Below, in pieces: positions 1 through 7,299 of a stretch of 53,060 nt of DNA. This stretch comes from Candidatus Solibacter usitatus (GTDB lineage: Bacteria > Acidobacteriota > Terriglobia > Bryobacterales > Bryobacteraceae), in NCBI GenBank assembly GCA_016213245.1, contig JACRBC010000093.1, forward strand, positions 1-53,060. The letters run 5' to 3'. How positions within the stretch are numbered: position 1 is the stretch's first letter; each line of letters begins with the position of its first letter. The notes beneath the pieces are model-generated. The model made no database searches. It was not told the origin of the DNA and saw nothing but the letters and a program-made list of their open reading frames with translations. The translations under genes were made by a program, and so were the position numbers.

Positions 1-11
1 CTTGGAAACTC

Positions 12-41
12 GGAATCGCGGTTATGGGCATAACCGATTCC
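12..41. repeat. Imperfect inverted repeat (hairpin) at the window edge
   Basis: The arms GGAATCG(CG)GTTAT and ATAACCGATTCC are complementary apart from a one- or two-base bulge and enclose a GGGC loop. No T-tract follows on either strand, so it is not a clear intrinsic terminator. It could be a REP-like element or the end of a gene outside the window. Confidence 0.4.
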
Positions 42-265
42 AGTGTTTACCAGCCCTGCCCGCCTGTCACCAGAGATGTCGCCCCAGCCTCCCCACACTC
101 TTCATCCGGGGACGGAAAATACCGCGAAGCGGTTTAGTTCATTGATTGCATTGCAAAAGGGCGCATGCGATTTTCGGTTGGTTTTTGCCGGGGAGGGGGT
201 GGGGGCGGGGCGGAGAGGCGTCCGGTGGGAGGCGGCCGGCGCCGCCGGGAATCAATCTACAATTG

Positions 266-700
266 ATGAATCTGCCGATGACACCGGAACACAAACTACG
301 CGAACGGCTGCGCAAGATAGCGGCGCTGTTTGAGGGAGCGTCCACCGATGGAGAGCGCAGCGCCGCAGCGGCGGCCATAGAGCGGGTGAGGGCGACTTTG
401 GCGCAGTTGGAGCGGACCGAGTGGCCGGAGGAGCTTCAATTCAGCCTACCGGACCGCTGGCGGCGGCGGCTGTTTTCGGCGCTGTGCAGGCGCTACGGAT
501 TGCAGCCCTACCGGTACAAGCGGCAGCGGCACACGACGCTGATGCTCAAGGTGCCGCGGTCGTTTCTCGATAAGACGCTCTGGCCGGAGTACCTGGAGCT
601 GAAGCAGGCGCTGGACGAGTATTTGAACGAGGCGACGGAGCGGATCATCCGCGAGGAGGTGTTCGGCGACACGCAGGAGGCGGGGGAGCGGGCGGGGTGA
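266..700 (+). CDS. Hypothetical protein, DUF2786-like N-terminus
   Basis: This 144-residue soluble protein has no signal peptide or membrane segment. Its first 35 residues (KLRERLRKIAALFEG, then an Ala/Glu-rich helix) resemble the DUF2786 helical motif. The rest is Arg-rich, with an RRYGLQPYRYKRQRHTT stretch, and ends in an acidic helix (ATERIIREEVFGD). The start at 266 is chosen because the longer reading upstream (from 146) is a low-complexity Gly/Arg translation; a second in-frame ATG lies at 278. No good ribosome binding site is seen for either. The gene stops three bases before the truncated lptB copy, which converges on it. The function is not recognised; the basic central region could bind nucleic acid, which is inference only. 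Confidence 0.6.
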   Translation: MNLPMTPEHKLRERLRKIAALFEGASTDGERSAAAAAIERVRATLAQLERTEWPEELQFSLPDRWRRRLFSALCRRYGLQPYRYKRQRHTTLMLKVPRSFLDKTLWPEYLELKQALDEYLNEATERIIREEVFGDTQEAGERAG

Positions 701-703
701 GAC

Positions 704-858
704 TCACAGGCCGAGCTCGAAGGCTTCGCCGAGGTAGATGCGGCGGACTTCGGGGTCCATGGCGAGGGCGGTGGGGGTGCCGGCGTGGAAGATGCGGCCG
801 GAGTTGATGATGTAGGCGCGGTCGGTGACGACGAGGGTTTCACGGACGTTGTGGCCGG
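704..858. repeat. Direct repeat, left copy (lptB 3' end)
   Basis: It matches 4713-4867 in the same orientation at a constant offset of 4009 bases, with about nine mismatches in 155 bases. The two copies bracket about 3.85 kb holding the toxin-antitoxin remnant and the first PEP-CTERM/regulator module. Confidence 0.85.
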
Positions 859-883
859 CGCAGCCGGTCAAAATATCCCTCAT
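704..883 (-). pseudogene. Truncated lptB 3' end fused in frame to the first codons of a HEPN-like gene
   Basis: From about 858 down to 704 the sequence repeats the last 155 bases of lptB (4713-4867) with about nine differences. It encodes the same tail from HNVRET to FELGL, with only three residue changes in that stretch (Ala to Val, Arg to His, Thr to Ala). Upstream of 858 the similarity stops and the reading frame continues into [10 protein letters not shown]. That ATG (883) overlaps the stop of the nucleotidyltransferase remnant in an ATGA arrangement, as expected for a HEPN partner gene. The result is an open 59-codon chimera without the ATPase core. It is a recombination scar and unlikely to act as LptB. 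Confidence 0.75.
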
Positions 884-1171
884 AAGGGCACGGCGTCCTG
901 CAGGACTCTTTCCCTGACGCGGTCACGCAAGCCGCGCGACGAAATGACGTCTACCCTCGCGGCCGGCAGTTCTCCCAGGTCTCACTGGAGCCGAGCAAGG
1001 TCGAGGAGGCTGCGTCCAGGGTCCAGATCGAGCAGGAAAATCGAAGTCACTCTGGGCATCGTTCTCCCCCCGTGCCACCGACCCGAAGATACGCAGGTTA
1101 CGGGCGCCTCGCCCGGCGGCGAGACGCAGGATTTCCTCGCGCTTCGTAGTGCGGAGCTCCTGAAGGGTCAT
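880..1171 (-). pseudogene. Decayed MNT-type nucleotidyltransferase (toxin-antitoxin remnant)
   Basis: The start is clear: ATG at 1171 behind a GGAGG site. The product begins MTLQELRTTKREEILRLA and carries the nucleotidyltransferase signature FGSVARGENDAQSDFDF (family pattern GSxARGx5SDxD). Directly after it the frame shifts by one base. In the shifted frame the family sequence resumes as LLDLDPGRSLLDLARLQ, meets an in-frame TGA where the family usually has Trp, and then reads on as [21 protein letters not shown] to a stop at 880. One frameshift and one nonsense codon make this a pseudogene. Such MNT proteins are antitoxins of HEPN toxins; here the HEPN partner survives only as its first few codons. 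Confidence 0.8.
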
Positions 1172-1421
1172 GCCTCCTCCATTCTCTCTCGCCGGCGGGC
1201 CACTTGCACTGTCCCGGGCAGTTGCGTGCAGTTCACTCCTGTTTTGCCACAACATCTGTGCCAGGCGACACACTTCTGGAACTCGCAGGGCGTGGGGAGA
1301 TCCATCCGGAGTGGTGTGTGAGGGACGGCAACATGGTTAGCGGGCGGACCTGGCATGACAACCCGTTTTTCATCGCCGAATGGGTGCGGATGCCGGCGAA
1401 GTATACCGCGACGGGCAATAT

Positions 1422-2294
1422 CTAATTCGGCCTCGCCCGCTTTTTCATTTTCCAGATCCCCAGCCCGGCCAGCCCGGCGCCTGCCAGAAGCACCGTCGCA
1501 GGTTCCGGTATTTGGCCACCGTCTCCCTGGAAGAATCCCCCGGAAGAAGCGATGCTTGTGCCGGCTGGCAACGTAAAGCTGATAGCCCCGGTGGCGCCGA
1601 AGTCGGCCGTGCCGCCGGATCCGCCGTATGCCCAGCCTCCCCGCGCAGTCATGTAGTAATAGACTTCAAAAGGAACTCCCGCGAGAACATTCAGGTCGAA
1701 GGAGACCACCCTGTTGATGGGGATGCTGAAGCCGCCGCAACCGTTCTCCCAGCAGTATCCCATCTCCAGCTCGGTGCGGGCCCATTGGGCGAACAGGTCG
1801 TTGACCGGCCCGACCACGAACTGTGTGGCGATGTAAGCATTCTCAAAGGCTTCAATCGTGCCTGGATTGCTGCCGGCGCCCAAGAGGGTCCCATCCAGGC
1901 CGAAATAGATCTGGATGGTTACAGGCGTACCGGGGGGCGGCCCGGTGAGAGTGAAGTCGTCCCGGACATACCCGCTGGCCCATACTTGATCTCCGGCGGC
2001 GACACCGATTGCCCCATTCACGGCGTCGGCGAAACCTCTGAGCGTACCCTGGCCCGCGTCCGCTTCGAACCTGCCGACGCTTCCCCTGGCGCTCGTATAG
2101 TTCAAGTTCGCGAGGTTCGTGCCGTACTCCGATAGGTACACCGGGACCTCTGTGAAGGGGCTTCCCAGGTAGGTGGGCATTCTGAAATACAATTCCGCGT
2201 AGGTGACGGGATTGGCATGGACAGGGGCGGACAGCGCCAGAAGGGTCAGCCCGACGGCAATTGCCCACGTGGCCAACACGAGCATTTTCTTCAT
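1422..2294 (-). CDS. PEP-CTERM surface protein (module 1)
   Basis: This 290-residue exported protein begins MKKMLVLATWAIAVGL, a Sec signal peptide, and ends with a PEP-CTERM sorting signal: IPEPATVLL, a hydrophobic helix, then KMKKRARPN. In this family the tail is recognised by exosortase (EpsH/XrtA type), which anchors or releases the protein at the envelope during exopolysaccharide production. The middle is rich in Gly, Tyr and Phe, with a Cys pair (GYCWENGCGG), and looks like a beta-rich surface domain. The start is supported by AAGGAG before the ATG. It is divergent from the regulator at 2527 across 232 bases. The product at 38966-39704 is a homologue, sharing ELYFRM/ELYVRV, the GxLRGFA/GMLRAFA region and the C-terminal layout. 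The substrate or ligand is unknown. Confidence 0.85.
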   Translation of the reverse strand: MKKMLVLATWAIAVGLTLLALSAPVHANPVTYAELYFRMPTYLGSPFTEVPVYLSEYGTNLANLNYTSARGSVGRFEADAGQGTLRGFADAVNGAIGVAAGDQVWASGYVRDDFTLTGPPPGTPVTIQIYFGLDGTLLGAGSNPGTIEAFENAYIATQFVVGPVNDLFAQWARTELEMGYCWENGCGGFSIPINRVVSFDLNVLAGVPFEVYYYMTARGGWAYGGSGGTADFGATGAISFTLPAGTSIASSGGFFQGDGGQIPEPATVLLAGAGLAGLGIWKMKKRARPN

Positions 2295-2485
2295 GATTGT
2301 GACTCCTTGCCGGAAAGCACCGGTTGTCGAGTTGGGACGCGTTCAGCGAGGCTCGCGCCCTGGTTGGCTCGACATCCATACGCCGCCTGACATCCCAGTC
2401 TGCACCGCGGGGACTGCTTCGTGCATCGTTGGTAACCGTTAGTAACTGTTCAAGTGCAAGCAATTCAATGGATTACGGGAGTTGG

Positions 2486-2515
2486 TTGCCGCTTCACCGA
2501 TGGCTGTGGTATAGG
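2486..2515 (+). promoter_or_regulatory. Candidate sigma-70 promoter for the module 1 regulator
   Basis: TTGCCG (2486-2491) and TATAGG (2510-2515) are separated by 18 bases. The expected start of transcription falls about five bases before the ATG at 2527, so the mRNA would have almost no leader. That fits the lack of a Shine-Dalgarno sequence. Confidence 0.35.
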
Positions 2516-2526
2516 TTGACCCGAAG

Positions 2527-4365
2527 ATGCGGACGTCATCAAAAGGGGAGGCAGGCACGGTTCCACCCCCCGATGTTCGTGCCGAACTGGAAGTCATCCT
2601 GGCCTCCAACTCGTTCCGCCAGGCCGAACGGCTGCGCCGAATGCTGCGTTACACGGTGGAGCGGACGCTGGAAGGAGAAGGTGGCCGCCTCAAGGAGTAC
2701 GTCCTGGGGGTCGAAGTGTTTGACCGGGGCGAATCGTTCGACCCTTGCGGGGAGGCCGTGGTCCGCGTCGAAGCCTCCCGTCTGCGCGCCAAGCTCCGCG
2801 AATACTATGATTCGGAAGGAGATAAGGACCGGGTCATCATCCAATTGCCCAAGGGAGGCTACGCGGCGGCCTTCCGGTACCGTGACCAGACTGCTTCCGG
2901 GCCGGACCCGCGGCCACGAAAGCGTTGGGCCATCTTCGGTTTGGCCGCCGCGCTCGCGGCGCTGGCGCCTGCCGGCTGGTATCTGTCGAGGCCACACTCG
3001 TCCGCCCGCGCCGGTACCATTGCGGTTCTCCCCTTCGACGACCTCAGCTCGGATCCCGAGAACGAATACTTCTGTGCCGGGTTGGTCGAGGAAGTCACTA
3101 CCGCCCTGGCGAAAATCAAGGGCGTGCGGGTGCTGGCGCGCAGCACTGCCAGCCAGGTGAAGCGGGCTAAGTCCCTGCCTGTCGCTGCGCGCGAGCTCGG
3201 GATCACGATGTTTCTGGAGGGAAGCGTCCGCCGGTCGAAGGACCGCGTGCGAATTGCCGCGCAGCTTATCCGAGCGGGCGACCAATCCCATCTCTGGTCC
3301 GAGGTCTACGAGCGCGGGAGCGGCGACGTGCTCAGCGTCCATGACGAGATCGCGCGAGCGGTCGCCAGGGCGCTCGAGGTCCAGCTTTTCCCCGAGCGCA
3401 GCCGACCGGCCGACCCCGAAGCGCTCGATCTCTATTGGCGAGGGCGCTACTCCCGTAAGCAGCCGGGTGAGGAAGGGCTGAAGAAGAGCGTTGGGTATTA
3501 CCGCCAGGCCCTCGAGAAGGACCCGCAATATGCGCCGGCGCACGCTGCCCTGGCCGAAGCTTACGGCACCATGGCTTTCCACGAATTGGGGCCGCCGGAT
3601 GAGTTCATCGAGAAAGCGAAGGCCTCGGCCCGCCAGGCGCTGGCGCTCGACGGTTCGCTAGCCGAGCCGCACGCGCTGCTGGCCTGGATCGGCTTCTTCC
3701 GCGACTGGAACTGGCCCGAGGCCGAGCGGGGATTCCGCCGCGCGGTGCAGCTTAACCCGAGCTACGCCAAAGCCCACACCTGGTTCGCGCTGGGCCTGAT
3801 TTCGCGCGGGCGGGTCCAGGAAGCCATCACCGAATCCAGGACTGCGCAGGAACTGGACCCGCTTTCCTACGCCACCGCCAGCGACCTCGGCGTGATCTTA
3901 TATTGCGCGCGCCGTTTTGAGGAATCCGCTCAGTGGGCGCGCAAGACGCTCGCCTCGGATCCAAAGTCGGCGCCCGCTCGCGTACTGATCGGCTTGTGCC
4001 ACGCCAACCAAGGGCGTTACCAGGAGGCCATCGCCGAATATCGCGAGGCGCTGGAGGGGTCCGAGCGCTATTCCTACATTCTGGGCCGGCTCGGTTATGC
4101 CTGCGGCCGCGCGGGCCAGGTCGAGGAGGCCCGGCGGCTCATTCGCGAGATTGAACAGGCCGCCGGCGCCGAGCCGCGTTATCAGTTGCACATCGCCATG
4201 ATCCACGCGGGGCTGAATGAGACGGACCGGGCCATCGAGAAGCTCGAGAAATCCTACCAGCGCCGAGAAGCCGATCTCAATTTCCTGATGGTCGAGCCGG
4301 CCTTCGATTCGCTCCAGCCCGACCCGCGATTTCAGGGCTTACTCAAGCGGATCGGGTTGAAATAG
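2527..4365 (+). CDS. Membrane-anchored regulator: LKEY-type N-domain, TM, FlgO-like domain, TPRs (module 1)
   Basis: The product has 612 residues. Residues 15-118 form a domain common in Acidobacteria, with conserved LKEYVLGVEVFDRGESFDP, VVRVEASRLRAKLREYY and LPKGGY; it behaves like a winged-helix DNA-binding head, though that role is inferred. One membrane helix follows (about 134-153), then an FlgO/TolB-N-like domain starting IAVLPFDDLSSDPENEYF (about 164-290), then TPRs to the C-terminus (for example FRRAVQLNPSYAKAHTWFALGL). The topology suggests cytoplasmic DNA binding with periplasmic sensing, as in CadC/ToxR-type one-component regulators. It is divergent from a PEP-CTERM gene that is its likely target. 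The paralogue at 39851 is similar along its whole length but lacks residues 54-84. Confidence 0.8.
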   Translation: MRTSSKGEAGTVPPPDVRAELEVILASNSFRQAERLRRMLRYTVERTLEGEGGRLKEYVLGVEVFDRGESFDPCGEAVVRVEASRLRAKLREYYDSEGDKDRVIIQLPKGGYAAAFRYRDQTASGPDPRPRKRWAIFGLAAALAALAPAGWYLSRPHSSARAGTIAVLPFDDLSSDPENEYFCAGLVEEVTTALAKIKGVRVLARSTASQVKRAKSLPVAARELGITMFLEGSVRRSKDRVRIAAQLIRAGDQSHLWSEVYERGSGDVLSVHDEIARAVARALEVQLFPERSRPADPEALDLYWRGRYSRKQPGEEGLKKSVGYYRQALEKDPQYAPAHAALAEAYGTMAFHELGPPDEFIEKAKASARQALALDGSLAEPHALLAWIGFFRDWNWPEAERGFRRAVQLNPSYAKAHTWFALGLISRGRVQEAITESRTAQELDPLSYATASDLGVILYCARRFEESAQWARKTLASDPKSAPARVLIGLCHANQGRYQEAIAEYREALEGSERYSYILGRLGYACGRAGQVEEARRLIREIEQAAGAEPRYQLHIAMIHAGLNETDRAIEKLEKSYQRREADLNFLMVEPAFDSLQPDPRFQGLLKRIGLK

Positions 4366-4379
4366 GCCGCGGCGCGTTT

Positions 4380-4511
4380 TCAGCGGACCGCCATCGTCAC
4401 GCCGAACTGCGAGCTGGCCGAGCCGATGATCAGTTCGACAGGAACGGCATTGCCCGGCGCCACCTCCAAACCGATTCGCGCGTTCAGATGCATGTAGGAT
4501 GGGCCGCAATC
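4380..4511 (-). pseudogene. Remnant of a TIGR03437-like C-terminal domain
   Basis: The minus strand reads SYMHLNARIGLEV, then APGNAVPVELIIGSASSQ, then FGVTMAVR and a stop at 4380. The pattern (x)APGNAVPVxLxIGxxxSQxGVTxAV followed by a stop closely resembles the C-terminal domain found at the ends of many large Solibacter extracellular proteins (TIGR03437). No credible start or upstream body is present, so it is the stump of a larger gene. It lies between the module 1 regulator and lptB, near the right copy of the direct repeat. The assignment is from recalled family pattern only. Confidence 0.5.
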
Positions 4512-4712
4512 CAGGAGACCCCATCGAAGTGAAAATGATGGACCTTGAGACCGTATAGCTCAGCTCAAGGCATCTGTCCGCGAGAAGCCGAAGCTGCCTT
4601 TGGTGGTGTCTCTCTTTGACGAGTTTCGGGGACCTGGCGGGGCTTCAGACCGTTGTCGCATCGACGTGGCCATGGAGAGAGAGTATGGTTGAAGGCCGCC
4701 GCCCGGTCCGGC
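4512..4712. other. Non-coding stretch downstream of lptB
   Basis: Together with the remnant at 4380-4511 this fills the 347-base gap between the regulator and lptB. I see no gene here, no terminator with a T-tract, and no tRNA; a short string resembling the tRNA D-arm (TAGCTCAG, near 4555) has no matching acceptor stem. Confidence 0.5.
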
Positions 4713-4867
4713 TCAGAGCCCGAGTTCGAAGGTTTCGCCGAGGTAGATGCGGCGGACTTCGGGGTCCATGGCGAGGGCGGTGGGGGTGCCGGCGCGGAAG
4801 ATGCGGCCGGAGTTGATGATGTAGGCGCGGTCGGTGACGGCGAGGGTCTCGCGGACGTTGTGGTCGG
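4713..4867. repeat. Direct repeat, right copy (within functional lptB)
   Basis: This is the partner of the copy at 704-858 and forms the 3' end of the intact lptB. The similarity ends abruptly at about 4867, inside the TDH-N-V-R region of the ATPase. Confidence 0.85.
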
Positions 4868-5468
4868 TGATGAGGATACCGATGCCGTTGCGGCGAAGGT
4901 CGAAGATGATGCGCTGGAGCTCGAGGACCTGGATGGGGTCGATACCGGAGAAGGGCTCGTCGAGGAGGAGGAACTGGGGATTGATGGCCAGGGAGCGGGC
5001 GATTTCGACGCGGCGGCGCTCACCGCCGGAGAGCATGTAGCCCTTGTTCTTGCGGACATTTTCGAGACCCATCTGTTCGATCAGGGTGGCGAGGCGCTCG
5101 CGGCGCTCGTGGGAGGAGATGGGGAGGGTCTCGAGGATCGCCAGGAGGTTATCCTCGACGGAGAGCTTGCGGAAGACGGAGGGCTCCTGGGGCAGGTAGC
5201 TGATGCCGACGCGGGCGCGCTGGTACATGGCCAGGGGGGTGATCTCCTGGGCGTCGAGGAAGATGCGGCCGGAGTCGGGGCTGACGAGGCCGACGATCAT
5301 GTGGAAGGACGTGGTTTTTCCGGCGCCATTGGGGCCGAGCAGGCCGACGACTTCGCCCGTTTCGACGGAGACCGAGACGTTGTCGACGACGCGCCGGCCG
5401 CGGTAGGTCTTGGAGACCTCCTCGGTACGGAGGGTGCGGAGGGCGCCGTTGGTTGGGTTGGAAGCCAC
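4713..5468 (-). CDS. lptB: LPS export ABC transporter ATP-binding protein
   Basis: LptB powers extraction of lipopolysaccharide from the inner membrane by the LptB2FG complex on the cytoplasmic face. The 251-residue product carries all ABC motifs: Walker A GPNGAGKT (45-52), signature LSGGE (146-150), Walker B FLLLDEP (166-172) and switch His in TDH (203). Its length is typical of LptB. The start is taken as GTG at 5468 because no earlier ATG fits and residues 14-22 ([11 protein letters not shown]) already belong to the fold; the ribosome binding site is weak. It is divergent from the gene at 5487. The last 155 bases recur at 704-858 as a truncated copy. Confidence 0.95.
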   Translation of the reverse strand: MASNPTNGALRTLRTEEVSKTYRGRRVVDNVSVSVETGEVVGLLGPNGAGKTTSFHMIVGLVSPDSGRIFLDAQEITPLAMYQRARVGISYLPQEPSVFRKLSVEDNLLAILETLPISSHERRERLATLIEQMGLENVRKNKGYMLSGGERRRVEIARSLAINPQFLLLDEPFSGIDPIQVLELQRIIFDLRRNGIGILITDHNVRETLAVTDRAYIINSGRIFRAGTPTALAMDPEVRRIYLGETFELGL

Positions 5469-5486
5469 TCAACCGTATTATCCACG

Positions 5487-7190
5487 ATGGAGATGTCCGG
5501 AACGTCAAGACTGGTGATGCGGCAGCTTCCGGTTGTGCTGGCGTGCGCCCTGGTCTGGGCACAGGCGCCCGCGGTGCGAGCGCCGCAGGCGCAGCCACAG
5601 AGGCGAATGCCCTACGTACCGCCGGATATGTTCCGGGTGTCCGGGCAGGTGACGGACGCCGAAACGCGCGAGCCGATTGAGGGCGCGAGTGTGGCGGTGC
5701 GGTGCATGGACAACCGGCAGAACATCCGCGATGTTGTTCAGAAGACCGGGCAGGGCGGCTCGTATTCATACATGACCTTTGCGGCCGTGCGCTGCCGGGT
5801 GACGGTGGAGGCGGAGGGGTACGTGGAGGGAATCGACGCCATTGAGCGGGGTCCGGCGGTGCTGGAGCCGCGGGCGGGCGGTGAGCCGCACACGCTGGAC
5901 TTTCCTCTGCACCGGGTGGCGGAGATCCTGGGCCGGGTGATGGACGCCGACACGCTGAAGCCGGTGGCGGGGGTGACGGTGAAGGCGCAGTGGTCCGTTT
6001 TCGACGCCGGCAAGCGGCTGCTGAAGCCGGCCTCGGCGCCGGCGACGACGAACGCGGAGGGCAGGTTCCGCGCCGCGCCGGTTCCGCCGGGGGAGTACTT
6101 CCTGGAGGTGGTCCAGAAGGAGCAGGAGCAGATTGAGCAGCGGTGGATGCCGCCGGAGGCGCGTGCGCCGGTATCGGGGTATGCGCGGACCTACTGGCCG
6201 GGCGGCGGGCTACTGGAGGCTGCAGCCCCGATGTACCTGGTGGCAGGAGCGCGGTACGACGCCGGGGATATCTGGGTGAGGAAACAGCCGCTGTTGCGCG
6301 TGCATGGCACACTGGCGGACAGGCGCTGCCGGGCGGATTCGAAGTTCCGGTTGGTGCTGTGGGAGAAGGGTTCCGGCCGCTACCTGCCACGGGTGAACAC
6401 GGTGGTGGACTGCAATTCTCGGTTCACGGTGAAGCACCTGGCCGAGGGGCAGTGGGTGCTGGAGGCGCGGATGCAGAGCCAGTCCTCTGAAGAGGCGGAT
6501 GCAGAGATGGTGGACCTGGATGTGAAGCCGCCGAAGGACGGCGCCCCGGAGATGGAGGCGAACTTGCAGCCTTTGCCGCCGTTGTTGATGGTGGTGAAGG
6601 CGCGGGGGCGCACAGCGCTGCCGCCGGGGATGCTGGCTACGCTCGCAGTGGCTGGGCGACCGTTTCATGACGCACACTCATTTGTCGCGCTGGATGGCGG
6701 GGAGCGGTTCGTGCTGCCTGCGCCGCCGGGCGAGAAGGCGGAACTGAAGCTGAGCGGTCTGCCGGAGAGGTACGCGGTGAAAGAGATCACCTACAACGGC
6801 GGCTCGACGGAAGAGGGCGTCTTCACACCAAACCGGCAGGCGCCGTCGCAGACGCTGGAAGTGCTGCTGACCGACAAGCCGGCGGTGATCGGCGGGGTAG
6901 TGAAGCGGGGCGGCAAGCCGCTGGCGGGGGCGCTGGTGGTGCTGGCGAGCTGGCCGGTGGCGCTGCGGGCGGAGTGGCCGCGGACGGTACGGGCGGTAGC
7001 CGGAGAGGACGGCCGGTATGCGTTCCAGGCGCTGGCGCCGGGGACCTACCGCGTGTTCGCCGTTGAGTTTGGGCTGCGGCGCAGGCTGGAGTTTCCGGGC
7101 GCGCTGTTGCGAATGATCGGGAGGGCGGAGGAGTTCACCGTGGGGGAGGGTGAGGCGCCGGGGGCAGATCTGAAGGCGGCGGAGCCGTAG
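5487..7190 (+). CDS. Secreted carboxypeptidase-regulatory-like (Ig-fold) protein
   Basis: The product is about 567 residues. The signal peptide is MRQLPVVLACALVWAQAPAVRA, and the true start may be the ATG at 5517, just before it, rather than 5487. After it come at least two CarboxypepD_reg-type beta-sandwich domains: FRVSGQVTDAETREPIEGASV near the N-terminus and ILGRVMDADTLKPVAGVTVKA next. A third follows near the C-terminus (IGGVVKRGGKPLAGALVVLA, then GEDGRYAFQALAPGTYRVF). These domains are non-catalytic and usually occur in secreted or TonB-linked surface proteins. There is no membrane anchor or sorting signal. A much longer in-frame reading starting at 4653 is only the antisense of lptB and is not used. 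The function is unknown beyond an extracytoplasmic structural or binding role. Confidence 0.7.
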   Translation: MEMSGTSRLVMRQLPVVLACALVWAQAPAVRAPQAQPQRRMPYVPPDMFRVSGQVTDAETREPIEGASVAVRCMDNRQNIRDVVQKTGQGGSYSYMTFAAVRCRVTVEAEGYVEGIDAIERGPAVLEPRAGGEPHTLDFPLHRVAEILGRVMDADTLKPVAGVTVKAQWSVFDAGKRLLKPASAPATTNAEGRFRAAPVPPGEYFLEVVQKEQEQIEQRWMPPEARAPVSGYARTYWPGGGLLEAAAPMYLVAGARYDAGDIWVRKQPLLRVHGTLADRRCRADSKFRLVLWEKGSGRYLPRVNTVVDCNSRFTVKHLAEGQWVLEARMQSQSSEEADAEMVDLDVKPPKDGAPEMEANLQPLPPLLMVVKARGRTALPPGMLATLAVAGRPFHDAHSFVALDGGERFVLPAPPGEKAELKLSGLPERYAVKEITYNGGSTEEGVFTPNRQAPSQTLEVLLTDKPAVIGGVVKRGGKPLAGALVVLASWPVALRAEWPRTVRAVAGEDGRYAFQALAPGTYRVFAVEFGLRRRLEFPGALLRMIGRAEEFTVGEGEAPGADLKAAEP

Positions 7191-7299
7191 GGATGGAGGC
7201 GCTATACTGGCTGGTATTCGCGCCACAGCGTCTGGGCGTTTAGGGCGTGTTGGAGCTCCGCCCAGGCCGCAGTGCTAAAGAATTCAGAGAGGTACGGGC

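Noticed and set aside
1204..1425. Plus-strand frame ending in a GRTWHDNPFFIAEWVR stretch
   Set aside because: The stretch faintly recalls phytanoyl-CoA dioxygenases, but it is too short, lacks metal ligands and has no ribosome binding site. It may be another gene stump, which could not be supported.
4553..4575. String TATAGCTCAGCTCAAGG resembling a tRNA D-arm
   Set aside because: No acceptor stem, anticodon arm or T-arm can be folded around it.
4653..5486. N-terminal extension of the carboxypeptidase-regulatory-like gene
   Set aside because: It is the antisense strand of lptB and would place a signal peptide in the middle of the protein.
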